Below, one piece after another: positions 1-6,231 of a stretch of DNA of 8,719 bases. The position numbers and the translations under genes are program-made. Every line of letters starts with the position of its first letter. The stretch's first letter is position 1. A model generated the notes under the pieces. The model ran no database searches. It saw only the letters and a program-made list of their open reading frames with translations, and was not told where the DNA came from. This stretch comes from Merdicola sp048393175 (lineage in GTDB: Bacteria; Bacillota; Clostridia; TANB77; CAG-508), in NCBI GenBank assembly GCA_048393175.1, contig DBFJJM010000108.1, positions 1 to 8,719 on the forward strand. Direction: 5' to 3'.

Positions 1-1031
1 CAAGAAAGGAAAAAGAACAAAACTTTTTCCATAAACCGTATCTTCTTCTTGTTACTTGTCTTTTTCTCTTAACGGTTTTTTCCCCTTTTGTCTTAAACAG
101 TAGATTCATTCCTAATATATTAGGATTTCTTACTATTCTAACGGGGATAATTTATCTTTTTTGTTATCGAAAAGCAAAAAGAAAAATGAAAGAACAACAA
201 AAACAAGAAGAGGAAAGACAAAAAGAAACATTACAAGAAATTCAGAAGATAGATACTCAAATAGAGTTATTAAAACAAAGTAGGAATCAAAAAGAAAAGG
301 AAGTGCAAAAACAGACAGAAGAATTTTCCATGAAACAAAGCCAAATAATAGAGCAAATAACAGAAGGAAAGATAAGTAAACAAGAAGCAATTTGGCTAAT
401 ACAAAATCCAGAACTAAGGCAAAACTATACTTTAATAGAGAAGCAATTAAATGAAATACAATTGTCTTTGCATAAACTAGAATTAGAAGAAAGAGAATTA
501 CGAAATAAACAGGAACAACAAATTAAACTAGAAGAAGAACTAGAAAAAGAACAAGAAAAGAGGCAAGCCTTACAAGAAAAGAGCCACATTCTTGATTTAG
601 CAAAACAAGGTTTACAAGAAGCTTATGAAGAAATGCAAGAAACGGTAACACCTCGTTTTACAGACCAGTTGTCTGCCACAATAGGCAAAATATCAAATGG
701 AAAATATCAAAAAGTAAAACTAAACAGTAAACAAGGATTGATTGTAGAATTAACATCAGGAGAATATGTTTGTGCACAAAGGTTAAGTATTGGAACGATT
801 GACCAGTTATATTTTTCATTAAGATTGGCTTTAGCAAAAGAGCTTTGTAATGAGCCATTACCTCTATTTTTAGATGAAGCATTTGCCTATTATGATGACG
901 AACGTTTAGAACAAGTATTACTCTATTTAGCAAAAGAAATACCAAATCAAATTTTACTTTTTACTTGTACGAATAGAGAAAAAAAGCTGTTAGATAAGAA
1001 TAATCTGCCATATCATTATGTGGAATTATAG
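1..1031 (+). CDS. YhaN-like AAA/SMC-type ATPase, C-terminal part (5' end outside window)
   Basis: The frame is open from nt 3 with no stop, so this is the 3' part of a larger gene; the ATG at 186 has no ribosome binding site and is an internal Met. Nt 39-167 encode two hydrophobic stretches (starting YLLLVTC and ILGFLTI), a membrane hairpin. Nt 168-600 encode a long Glu/Lys/Gln-rich coiled coil. The C-terminal ATPase lobe follows, with an ABC-type signature LSIGTIDQLY (nt 783-812), a Walker B LPLFLDEAF with Asp-Glu at nt 873-878, and a D-loop-like YYDDERL. The Walker A lobe would lie upstream. By family knowledge, Rad50/SbcC-like proteins with a transmembrane hairpin inside the coiled coil resemble B. 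subtilis YhaN, usually paired with a YhaM/SbcD-like nuclease; that partner is not visible. A role in DNA or membrane maintenance is inference. The gene ends in TAG just before a bidirectional terminator. Confidence 0.88.
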   Translation, partial: RKEKEQNFFHKPYLLLVTCLFLLTVFSPFVLNSRFIPNILGFLTILTGIIYLFCYRKAKRKMKEQQKQEEERQKETLQEIQKIDTQIELLKQSRNQKEKEVQKQTEEFSMKQSQIIEQITEGKISKQEAIWLIQNPELRQNYTLIEKQLNEIQLSLHKLELEERELRNKQEQQIKLEEELEKEQEKRQALQEKSHILDLAKQGLQEAYEEMQETVTPRFTDQLSATIGKISNGKYQKVKLNSKQGLIVELTSGEYVCAQRLSIGTIDQLYFSLRLALAKELCNEPLPLFLDEAFAYYDDERLEQVLLYLAKEIPNQILLFTCTNREKKLLDKNNLPYHYVEL

Positions 1032-1045
1032 AGTCAAAGAGAAAA

Positions 1046-1090
1046 GAAAACTAGATAATTTATGAGTATAAATTATCTAGTTTTCCTTTT
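1046..1090. terminator. Bidirectional rho-independent terminator between convergent genes
   Basis: A perfect 17-bp inverted repeat pairs 1046-1062 with 1069-1085 around a 6-base loop (TGAGTA). The stem reads GAAAACTAGATAATTTA and its complement. On the plus strand it is followed by CTTTT after the TTTTCC end of the arm; on the minus strand it is followed by a T/C-rich run. It therefore suits both the ATPase gene (stop at 1029-1031) and the minus-strand peptidase gene, whose TAG stop (complement of 1077-1079) lies inside the right arm. Confidence 0.85.
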
Positions 1091-1802
1091 GAATAAATAA
1101 AGCTTTTGCTAAATAAGGAGTAATTTCTTCTATTTCATACCAGCCAGAACATTTACTATCTTGTCTTCCACCATTTGGATTCGAGACATATACTTGATTT
1201 ATACCATCTGTAGCAAGTAGTACCATATAATGAGAACGACTTGTCCATCTATTAGCATGTGGTTTATTCCAAACACACACTAAAACAGGTCGATCGGTTT
1301 TTAACCATTCTATTATCGAATTAGAAGAAAGAGAATGGCTATCAAAGACAAAATCAGAATTAGGGATATGATAGGTCTGTACTAATTCACTAGAAAGTTT
1401 ACTATAGTCTAATACAGGATAATATTGTTTTCTTAATTTTTCAGGGGTAGCATTATAGCCATAACCACTTAGGATTATGGAAAGAGAAGTAATACCACAA
1501 CCATTTTCACTCATAGTCCCTCCCCAATAAGGATGATTTGCCCAAGAGCTAGTTCCATTTTGTTTGTATTCTCGGTAGATTTTAGGATTAGCAGAGTTTG
1601 TGGTAAAAGTGGTAAAATAGCCATCTTGACCAGATACTATTTTTTGGCCTAATCCTGAATAATTCTCATTGGTTGGTAAACCACAATTATCGTATGGTTT
1701 AGGAAAAATAGAATACAATACGATCAAGCCTAGCACAAACGAGAATAGAACAAAACAAAATATTAGCTTTTTCTTTTTGTTTTGCGTTTTCTTTGAACTC
1801 AT
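1077..1802 (-). CDS. Membrane-anchored C39-like cysteine peptidase
   Basis: The 241-residue product has a Lys-rich cytoplasmic N terminus (residues 1-12), one transmembrane segment (about 13-33) and an extracytoplasmic domain with the C39-like papain-fold pattern. Visible elements are YKQ (Q81, possible oxyanion Gln), NGCGITSLSI with nucleophile C102, and SHYMVLLA with catalytic H191. An Asn (N208 in VSNPNG) sits where many C39 members have Asp. There is no ABC-transporter or permease domain, so this is not a bacteriocin-processing exporter but a stand-alone surface peptidase of the Peptidase_C39_2 kind; the substrate is unknown. The start is supported by AGGAGG (complement of 1812-1817) nine bases upstream of ATG. 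It is divergent from spoIIE and convergent with the ATPase gene. I found no convincing promoter for it. Cell-wall or peptide cleavage is inference. Confidence 0.85.
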   Translation of the reverse strand: MSSKKTQNKKKKLIFCFVLFSFVLGLIVLYSIFPKPYDNCGLPTNENYSGLGQKIVSGQDGYFTTFTTNSANPKIYREYKQNGTSSWANHPYWGGTMSENGCGITSLSIILSGYGYNATPEKLRKQYYPVLDYSKLSSELVQTYHIPNSDFVFDSHSLSSNSIIEWLKTDRPVLVCVWNKPHANRWTSRSHYMVLLATDGINQVYVSNPNGGRQDSKCSGWYEIEEITPYLAKALFIQKEN

Positions 1803-1811
1803 TTTAATTTT

Positions 1812-1817
1812 CCTCCT
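1812..1817 (-). promoter_or_regulatory. Ribosome binding site of the C39-like peptidase gene
   Basis: The complement reads AGGAGG, a full match to the Shine-Dalgarno consensus, nine bases before the ATG at 1802-1800. It fixes the start codon. Confidence 0.85.
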
Positions 1818-1842
1818 AGTAAAATTTAGTGTATCAAATAAA

Positions 1843-1862
1843 ACTTAAGAGCTACTTAAGAG
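1843..1862. repeat. Short tandem direct repeat ACTTAAGAG, two copies
   Basis: Two exact 9-base copies at 1843-1851 and 1854-1862 are separated by CT, giving an 11-base period. Each contains the palindrome CTTAAG. They lie 41 bases upstream of the peptidase start codon, where a regulator could act on that gene. Function is not shown. Confidence 0.5.
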
Positions 1863-2049
1863 ATTATGAATGTTTTCTTAAAATAAAAGAAAAGGAAACC
1901 TAGAAGGAGAATTTCCGTAAAGATATTGTGTTTTTCGGCAAGATAGTATAAAATAAGAAAGATAATAAAGAGAAAAAAGAAGCGAAAGATAAAATATATA
2001 ATAAATGAATCACAATATGTAAAAAACTTTTTTTATTTTGAGTGTGAAT

Positions 2050-2082
2050 ATGACAAAATAATCTCCTAGCTTGTACTAAAAT
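2050..2082 (+). promoter_or_regulatory. Candidate Spo0A/sigma-A-type promoter of spoIIE
   Basis: ATGACA (2050-2055, 5 of 6 to TTGACA) and TAAAAT (2077-2082, 5 of 6 to TATAAT) are separated by 21 bases. Such a long spacer is too wide for ordinary sigma-A promoters but is a known feature of Spo0A-activated promoters such as B. subtilis spoIIE and spoIIG. TGACAAA (2051-2057) is a one-mismatch Spo0A box (TGNCGAA) overlapping the -35. An A6/T7 tract lies just upstream. The predicted transcript would start near 2089, leaving a leader of about 28 bases. The match is by eye and could be chance in such AT-rich DNA. Confidence 0.45.
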
Positions 2083-2103
2083 ATCTCTAAATGAAAAAAG
2101 TAA

Positions 2104-2110
2104 GAGGTGG
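2104..2110 (+). promoter_or_regulatory. Ribosome binding site of spoIIE
   Basis: GAGGTGG ends six bases before the ATG at 2117. It is the only good site near the spoIIE 5' end and places the true start at 2117 rather than at the internal ATG 2283, which has only a weak AGGG upstream. Confidence 0.75.
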
Positions 2111-2116
2111 TAAAGG

Positions 2117-2323
2117 ATGTTTCAAAATTTGTCGGGCGAATATCAAGAAGAAGCCTTTGAAGAAAGTCCAGAAGAAAAAAAGAAATGGTTTTCAAAAGAG
2201 GTAGTAAAACAGATTTTTACAAAACAGAATCTTCTATTATATATCTTATCTTTTATGATATCAACAGTAGGGTTCCGGTCAAATGGCCCCTTTTGGGATT
2301 GCTATTTTAGCAAGTTTATGTAG
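2117..2323 (+). CDS. spoIIE: SpoIIE N-terminal fragment (5' part of frameshifted spoIIE)
   Basis: This 68-codon frame has a good ribosome binding site and encodes the cytoplasmic N terminus of SpoIIE (acidic and Lys-rich, residues 1-36) and the first transmembrane helix (QNLLLYILSFMISTV, about 37-51). After about residue 51 it diverges from family sequence: the following bases in the next frame encode the conserved MAPFGIA segment, while this frame runs into an unrelated tail and a TAG at 2321-2323. It is therefore not a separate small gene but the 5' end of spoIIE, separated from the rest by one apparent extra base between 2270 and 2279. Residues after about 52-54 are probably not native. 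Confidence 0.85.
   Translation: MFQNLSGEYQEEAFEESPEEKKKWFSKEVVKQIFTKQNLLLYILSFMISTVGFRSNGPFWDCYFSKFM
2267..2282 (+). other. spoIIE: Apparent +1 frameshift site inside spoIIE
   Basis: Reading passes from the frame of ATG 2117 to the frame of the MAPFGIA segment here. The downstream frame is closed by TAG at 2268-2270, so the join must lie between 2270 and about 2280. Removing one base, for example one G of GGG at 2270-2272, gives STVGSGQMAPFG, with the spacing I expect between the first helix and APFG in clostridial SpoIIE. No other lesion is seen in the following 767 codons. Confidence 0.8.
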
Positions 2324-4586
2324 TAACTCTGTCCCAATGGGAGTGGTTTACATTTTAACTTGTATTGGTACCTTTGTTGGTTTTGGAAAAGATGTTTTTT
2401 TAAGCTATCTATTAATGAGCTTATTATTTTTCGTTTCGGTTATCGTAATTCGACCTAAAAAAGCGGTATCAGGGGAAAGAAAAAAGGTAGGGTTACATTT
2501 AGCAGGAGTGTGCTTACTAGTACAGTTAGGGAAGTTATTTTTAGGTACGTTTTTAGTATATGACTTGTTGCAAGCTTTTTTATTTACTATTATGGCAGGG
2601 GTTTTTTACAAAATCTTTTCTGGATGTATGATAGTGATACGTGATTTTGGAATCAAAAAAGCTTTTTCAGTAGAAGAAGTCATTGGTGCTAGTCTTATTT
2701 TTGCTCTTGCTGTAGCAGGGCTAAAAGAGTTAACCATTTTTTCTTTTTCGATTCGAACCATTTTAAGTATTTTAATTGTTATGATTATGGGATGGCAAAA
2801 TGGAGTTTTAGTAGGAACAACAGCGGGAGTAACCATTGGGGTTACGATAGGTATTCTTGCAACACAAGACCCAATATTACTTTCAGCTTATGCCATTTGT
2901 GGAATGCTTTCAGGTCTTTTAAGTCGTTTTGGAAAAATAGGAACAGTAATAGGGTTTGTGCTAGGAAATGGCATTTTAGCTTATGCCACTAAAGGAAATA
3001 CGATTCTTTTTCAGGAGATTTTAATTGCTTCTATTGGTTTACTTGCTGTACCAAATAAAATAAAAATACAAATAGAAGATTTTTATGGAAAAACAAAATT
3101 GTTACCGGTAGGGGCTACGAATCGATTAGAGCAAAATCAAGATGCGATTCAAAGATTAAATAGTGTTTCAGAAGCCATATCAGAAGTAGCACAAAGCTAT
3201 AGACAAGTTGCTGCTACGGTGATAGAAGAAGAAACTTCAGAAGAAAAACAAAATCAAATTTTATTACAAACAGAAATAAAACAAAATTTGCAGGGATTAG
3301 AAGAAAATATTTTATATGAAGAATTAGTAGAAGAGGAAAATGGAATTTTAGAAGACCTCTGCAGAAAAGTAATAGAAAAAAACTTTATCGATAATCAAGA
3401 TATTCTTTCTATTTTTGAAAAACATAATAGCTATATTGTAGGATTTGGAGAAGACCAAGTGTATCAAGAACAAATTCGAGAAATAGTCAAAACTATTAAC
3501 TATTCTTACCGAATTAGTAAAGTGAATTTTGTCTGGAAAAAGAAAGTAGAAGAAAAAAAGAAGACAATGGGAACTCAATTAGATGGCATTTCAAAAGCTA
3601 TTTCTTCTTTAGCCGAAAATATGGAAATAGAAAATGCACAAAATGAAACAGGAGAAAATCAAAAGGAAGTCGGTAAAATACGAGAGCTATTAAAACAAAA
3701 GCAGATAATAGCAGGAGACATTACTTTTAAGAAAGAGGCAAGTGGAAAACTTTATATCCATTTATATTTAGAAACTTGTAAGCAAGAAGAATTAGAAGAA
3801 TGTAAAGCAGAAAAAATTGAAAAATTATTATCAAAGCAATATGGTCAAAAGTTAGTTTTACAAAAACAAACCTGTCCAATTCGTGAACAAAAAGAAGTGT
3901 GTGATTTAATTTACTGTAGTGAAGACTGCTATAAATTACAATTAGGAATGGCAAGGACAACAAAAGCAAACACTACTGTTTCAGGAGATTGCGATTTAGA
4001 AATGAAATTAAAAGATGGTAAATATTTATTAGCCATTAGTGATGGGATGGGGTCTGGCCCGGAGGCTAGGAAAAGTAGTACAGTAGCAATTAAGATGCTA
4101 AAAAGATTACTTTCTTCTGGATTTGACAAAGAGACTTCTGTAGAATTTATCAATTCTAGTTTATGCCTAAATTCAGAAGAAGATATGTATGCTACTTTAG
4201 ATACAGCTGTTTTAGATTTGTATCAAGGGAACATGGAATTTATTAAAAATGGTGCTTGCCCTACCTATATTAAAAACAGACGCAATGTAGAAGTAATTAA
4301 AGCCATTTCTCTACCAACTGGTATATTAGCTCCTATTGAACTTACGGTATTTGACCATGATATACAAGATGGCGATATTTTAGTAATGTGTAGTGATGGA
4401 ATTTTAGAAGCAAATACAGAATATGAAAATAAAGAGTTATGGCTGAAATATCTATTAGAAGAAATAGAGACAGATAATGTACAAAAAATAGCAGATATTA
4501 TTTTAAAAGAAGCGATTGACTATAATTATGGTGTTGCAAAAGACGATATGACTGTATTAGTAACAAAAATAGTGAAAAAACAGTAA
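2283..4586 (+). CDS. spoIIE: Stage II sporulation protein E (SpoIIE), PP2C-type serine phosphatase, main part
   Basis: SpoIIE dephosphorylates the anti-anti-sigma factor SpoIIAA-P, releasing sigma-F in the forespore, and also associates with FtsZ at the polar septum. This 767-codon frame starts in MAPFGIAIL and contains the remaining transmembrane helices of the multi-pass domain (to about residue 258), a central Glu/Lys-rich regulatory region (about 265-555) and a C-terminal PP2C domain. Its motifs are SGD (D569), ISDGMGSG (D587), CSDGILEA (D705) and KDDMTVL (D754/D755), so the metal-binding acidic residues look intact. The ATG at 2283 is internal: joined to the frame starting at 2117 by removing one base, the protein is 822 residues, close to the 827 of B. 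subtilis. A terminator follows directly, so the gene is probably transcribed alone. It may be a sequencing error or a real lesion. Confidence 0.95.
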   Translation: MAPFGIAILASLCSNSVPMGVVYILTCIGTFVGFGKDVFLSYLLMSLLFFVSVIVIRPKKAVSGERKKVGLHLAGVCLLVQLGKLFLGTFLVYDLLQAFLFTIMAGVFYKIFSGCMIVIRDFGIKKAFSVEEVIGASLIFALAVAGLKELTIFSFSIRTILSILIVMIMGWQNGVLVGTTAGVTIGVTIGILATQDPILLSAYAICGMLSGLLSRFGKIGTVIGFVLGNGILAYATKGNTILFQEILIASIGLLAVPNKIKIQIEDFYGKTKLLPVGATNRLEQNQDAIQRLNSVSEAISEVAQSYRQVAATVIEEETSEEKQNQILLQTEIKQNLQGLEENILYEELVEEENGILEDLCRKVIEKNFIDNQDILSIFEKHNSYIVGFGEDQVYQEQIREIVKTINYSYRISKVNFVWKKKVEEKKKTMGTQLDGISKAISSLAENMEIENAQNETGENQKEVGKIRELLKQKQIIAGDITFKKEASGKLYIHLYLETCKQEELEECKAEKIEKLLSKQYGQKLVLQKQTCPIREQKEVCDLIYCSEDCYKLQLGMARTTKANTTVSGDCDLEMKLKDGKYLLAISDGMGSGPEARKSSTVAIKMLKRLLSSGFDKETSVEFINSSLCLNSEEDMYATLDTAVLDLYQGNMEFIKNGACPTYIKNRRNVEVIKAISLPTGILAPIELTVFDHDIQDGDILVMCSDGILEANTEYENKELWLKYLLEEIETDNVQKIADIILKEAIDYNYGVAKDDMTVLVTKIVKKQ

Positions 4587-4610
4587 AGGGGTTTCCTTTT
4601 ACTGTTTTTT
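4575..4610 (+). terminator. Rho-independent terminator of spoIIE
   Basis: CAGTAAAGGG (4581-4590) pairs with CCTTTTACTG (4595-4604), with one G-T pair and a GTTT loop, and is followed by T6 (4605-4610). The A-run at 4575-4580 can pair with the T-run. The spoIIE stop codon TAA (4584-4586) is inside the left arm. Confidence 0.88.
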
Positions 4611-4623
4611 GATGAAAAAGAGA

Positions 4624-4652
4624 TTGTTTTGTAGAGAAAAATATGATATAGT
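4624..4652 (+). promoter_or_regulatory. Sigma-A-type promoter of the WG-repeat/acpS/tatD operon
   Basis: TTGTTT (4624-4629), a 17-base spacer, and TATAGT (4647-4652) preceded by TGA, an extended -10 element. Transcription would start near 4659. It lies just after the spoIIE terminator and before the GGAGG (4683-4687) of the first operon gene, so vegetative rather than sporulation expression is likely. Confidence 0.7.
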
Positions 4653-4682
4653 AAACCTAGAAAAACAGACAAATTATCTTAC

Positions 4683-4687
4683 GGAGG
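4683..4687 (+). promoter_or_regulatory. Ribosome binding site of the WG-repeat gene
   Basis: GGAGG seven bases before ATG 4695; it fixes the start of the WG-repeat protein. Confidence 0.8.
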
Positions 4688-4694
4688 AAAGAAA

Positions 4695-6206
4695 ATGAGT
4701 AGAAATAAAGCAAGAAGATATAGTGGAGAACGAAAACTAAATTGGAAAAAAGTATTTGCTGTTATCATGGTAATTGCTATGATTATCATGTTTATTTTTG
4801 TAATTAAAACATTATTAACAAGGCAAAAAGGAGAAAAAGTAATTAATACTTCGTATTTTACTTCTTATGAGAAGGAAAAATATGGGGTGATTGATTATAC
4901 AGGAAAGACAATTATCGAGCCTGCTTATGTAGAATATATTGTTATTCCTAATCATAATAAACCAGTTTTTCTTTGTACTTATGATAGTAATTATGAAACA
5001 GGGGAATATAAAACAAAAGTCTTAAACGAAAAAAATGAAGAAATCTTCACACAATATGAACAAATTGAAGCAATCGATAATAAAGATAAACAAAATAATA
5101 TTTTCTATAATGACCAAGCTTTACGAGTCAAAAAAGACGGAAAATATGGGCTCATTAATTTAGAAGGAAAAGAAGTTTTAGCTTGTGACTATGAAGAAAT
5201 ACAATCTTTAAAAGGAGTAAAAAATAGTATCTTAGTCAAAAAAGACGGAAAAATTGGAGTAGTAGATAGTACTGGAAAAAGCATTGTAACAAATGAATAT
5301 GAGGCTATTAGCACCTTTGGAGAAGAAGAAAAAGTAGGGTATATTGTACAAAAAGAGCAAAAACAAGGTGTAGTAGATGTAAATGGAAAACTTGTATTAG
5401 AAACAAAATATGACCAAATTAAACCAATTACAGAAAATGATTTATATGTTATAAAAGAAAAAGATAATTGGAATGTAGTGAAAAAAGATGGAAGCTTAGT
5501 ATTGAAAAATAGCTATGAAGAGATAAAGGGAATGCACCAAAACTATATCATTGTGGGAAGAGCAAATCAATATGGGGTAGTAAATACAAAAGGGGAAGAA
5601 ATTTTACCAATTCAATATGAAGAAATTGATTTTGCTTTTACGGATACGTTTATTGTAAAAACGAAAGGAAACTATGGATTAGTAAATCAGAAAAAAGAAG
5701 TAATCATTGAGCCAAATTACCAAGATTTAATCTATATTGGTGAGGCGGATTTATTAGAAGGAACAAAACAAGATTATACTTCTGATTTTATTGGAAACGA
5801 TTATCAAATAGGGTTAACAGGTATTCTGTCTGAAATAAATATTGAAAAGGGATATATGAGAGTTAGAATAGCAGATGAATATGAATACTATAATTTTAAA
5901 TTTGAGAAAAAACAACCAAAAGATATTCTAACTACGAATACGTTATATTTAGTCAAAAAAGACGGAAAATATGGTTATGAGGATAAGGACGGAAAAGTAA
6001 TAGTAGAGCCAATTTATGAAGAAGCGACACAGCAAAATATTTATGGATATGCAGCAATCAAGCAAAATGGAAAATGGGGTTGTATGGATAAAAAAGGCAC
6101 AGTTGTAATAGAGCCTACTTATGATTTAACAGATTATCCAAAAATTGATTTTATTGGAACATGGCATTTAGCAAAAGATTTAAATATGAATTGTTATACA
6201 AAATAG
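4695..6206 (+). CDS. Membrane-anchored WG-repeat protein
   Basis: The 503-residue product has a strongly basic N terminus (1-19) and one transmembrane helix (about 20-41). By the positive-inside rule, the rest faces outwards. About nine WG-type repeats follow, each resembling KDGKYGLIN..GKEVL..YEEI, starting near residues 61, 148, 183, 221, 256, 290, 324, 422 and 457. Between repeats seven and eight (about 346-418) is a different module containing GLTGILSEINIEKGYMRVRI. The C terminus ends in IDFIGTWHLAKDLN. I recall this middle module and C terminus from other clostridial WG-repeat proteins of unknown function. WG repeats are thought to form beta structures that bind proteins or other ligands; no catalytic residues are visible. 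It is the first gene of an apparent operon with the 410-residue protein, acpS and tatD. A surface sensor or scaffold role is inference. Confidence 0.9.
   Translation: MSRNKARRYSGERKLNWKKVFAVIMVIAMIIMFIFVIKTLLTRQKGEKVINTSYFTSYEKEKYGVIDYTGKTIIEPAYVEYIVIPNHNKPVFLCTYDSNYETGEYKTKVLNEKNEEIFTQYEQIEAIDNKDKQNNIFYNDQALRVKKDGKYGLINLEGKEVLACDYEEIQSLKGVKNSILVKKDGKIGVVDSTGKSIVTNEYEAISTFGEEEKVGYIVQKEQKQGVVDVNGKLVLETKYDQIKPITENDLYVIKEKDNWNVVKKDGSLVLKNSYEEIKGMHQNYIIVGRANQYGVVNTKGEEILPIQYEEIDFAFTDTFIVKTKGNYGLVNQKKEVIIEPNYQDLIYIGEADLLEGTKQDYTSDFIGNDYQIGLTGILSEINIEKGYMRVRIADEYEYYNFKFEKKQPKDILTTNTLYLVKKDGKYGYEDKDGKVIVEPIYEEATQQNIYGYAAIKQNGKWGCMDKKGTVVIEPTYDLTDYPKIDFIGTWHLAKDLNMNCYTK
4875..6122 (+). repeat. WG-repeat coding array
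   Basis: About nine imperfect coding repeats of roughly 66-110 bases lie inside the WG-repeat gene, interrupted by a non-WG module at about 5730-5950. The 24 bases at 5126-5149 and 5951-5974 are identical, and 5234-5252 matches their first 19 bases, including the same GAC and GGA codons. This points to recent duplication or gene conversion between repeat units. Confidence 0.75.
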
Positions 6207-6220
6207 ACAAACATAAGAAA

Positions 6221-6227
6221 AAGGAGA
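6221..6227 (+). promoter_or_regulatory. Ribosome binding site of the 410-residue protein gene
   Basis: AAGGAGA lies four bases before ATG 6232, within a 25-base gap after the WG-repeat gene. It supports this start and co-transcription. Confidence 0.75.
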
Positions 6228-6231
6228 GCAA

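Larger units (their letters stand above)
1803..2116. other. Divergent intergenic region between the peptidase gene and spoIIE
   Basis: These 314 bases hold no credible ORF, tRNA or riboswitch. From left to right they contain the peptidase ribosome binding site (1812-1817), a direct repeat of ACTTAAGAG (1843-1851 and 1854-1862), a TTCGGCA (1934-1940) whose complement TGCCGAA fits the Spo0A-box pattern TGNCGAA, a purine-rich stretch (about 1950-1995), an A6/T7 tract (about 2022-2035) suited to an UP element, the candidate spoIIE promoter (2050-2082) and the spoIIE ribosome binding site (2104-2110). I could not identify a confident minus-strand promoter. Confidence 0.7.

Noticed and set aside
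186..188. ATG 186 as the start of the first gene
   Set aside because: No ribosome binding site, and the frame is open upstream to the window edge with transmembrane helices that fit a YhaN-like protein.
133..390. Minus-strand 85-codon frame rich in Phe and Leu
   Set aside because: It is the antisense of the A-rich coiled-coil coding region of the ATPase gene, with no ribosome binding site.
1863..1891. Minus-strand promoter for the peptidase gene (CATAAT at 1868-1863)
   Set aside because: The only -35 candidate at proper spacing is TTCTTT, too weak; it does not fit sigma-E, sigma-G or sigma-F patterns convincingly either.
1894..1916. Hairpin GGAAA...TTTCC
   Set aside because: Only five base pairs with a 13-base loop and no T-run; not a credible terminator or riboswitch.
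1997..2002. Perfect TATAAT in the divergent region
   Set aside because: No -35-like hexamer is found 16-18 bases upstream, where the sequence is purine-rich; such hexamers are expected by chance in AT-rich DNA.
2283..2285. ATG 2283 as a genuine start of SpoIIE
   Set aside because: It lies in the conserved MAPFG segment after the first helix, with a poor ribosome binding site; the proper start with GAGGTGG is at 2117.
2606..4153. Several short frames of 66-80 codons on both strands inside spoIIE
   Set aside because: All lie over well-supported SpoIIE coding sequence and show neither family resemblance nor translation signals.
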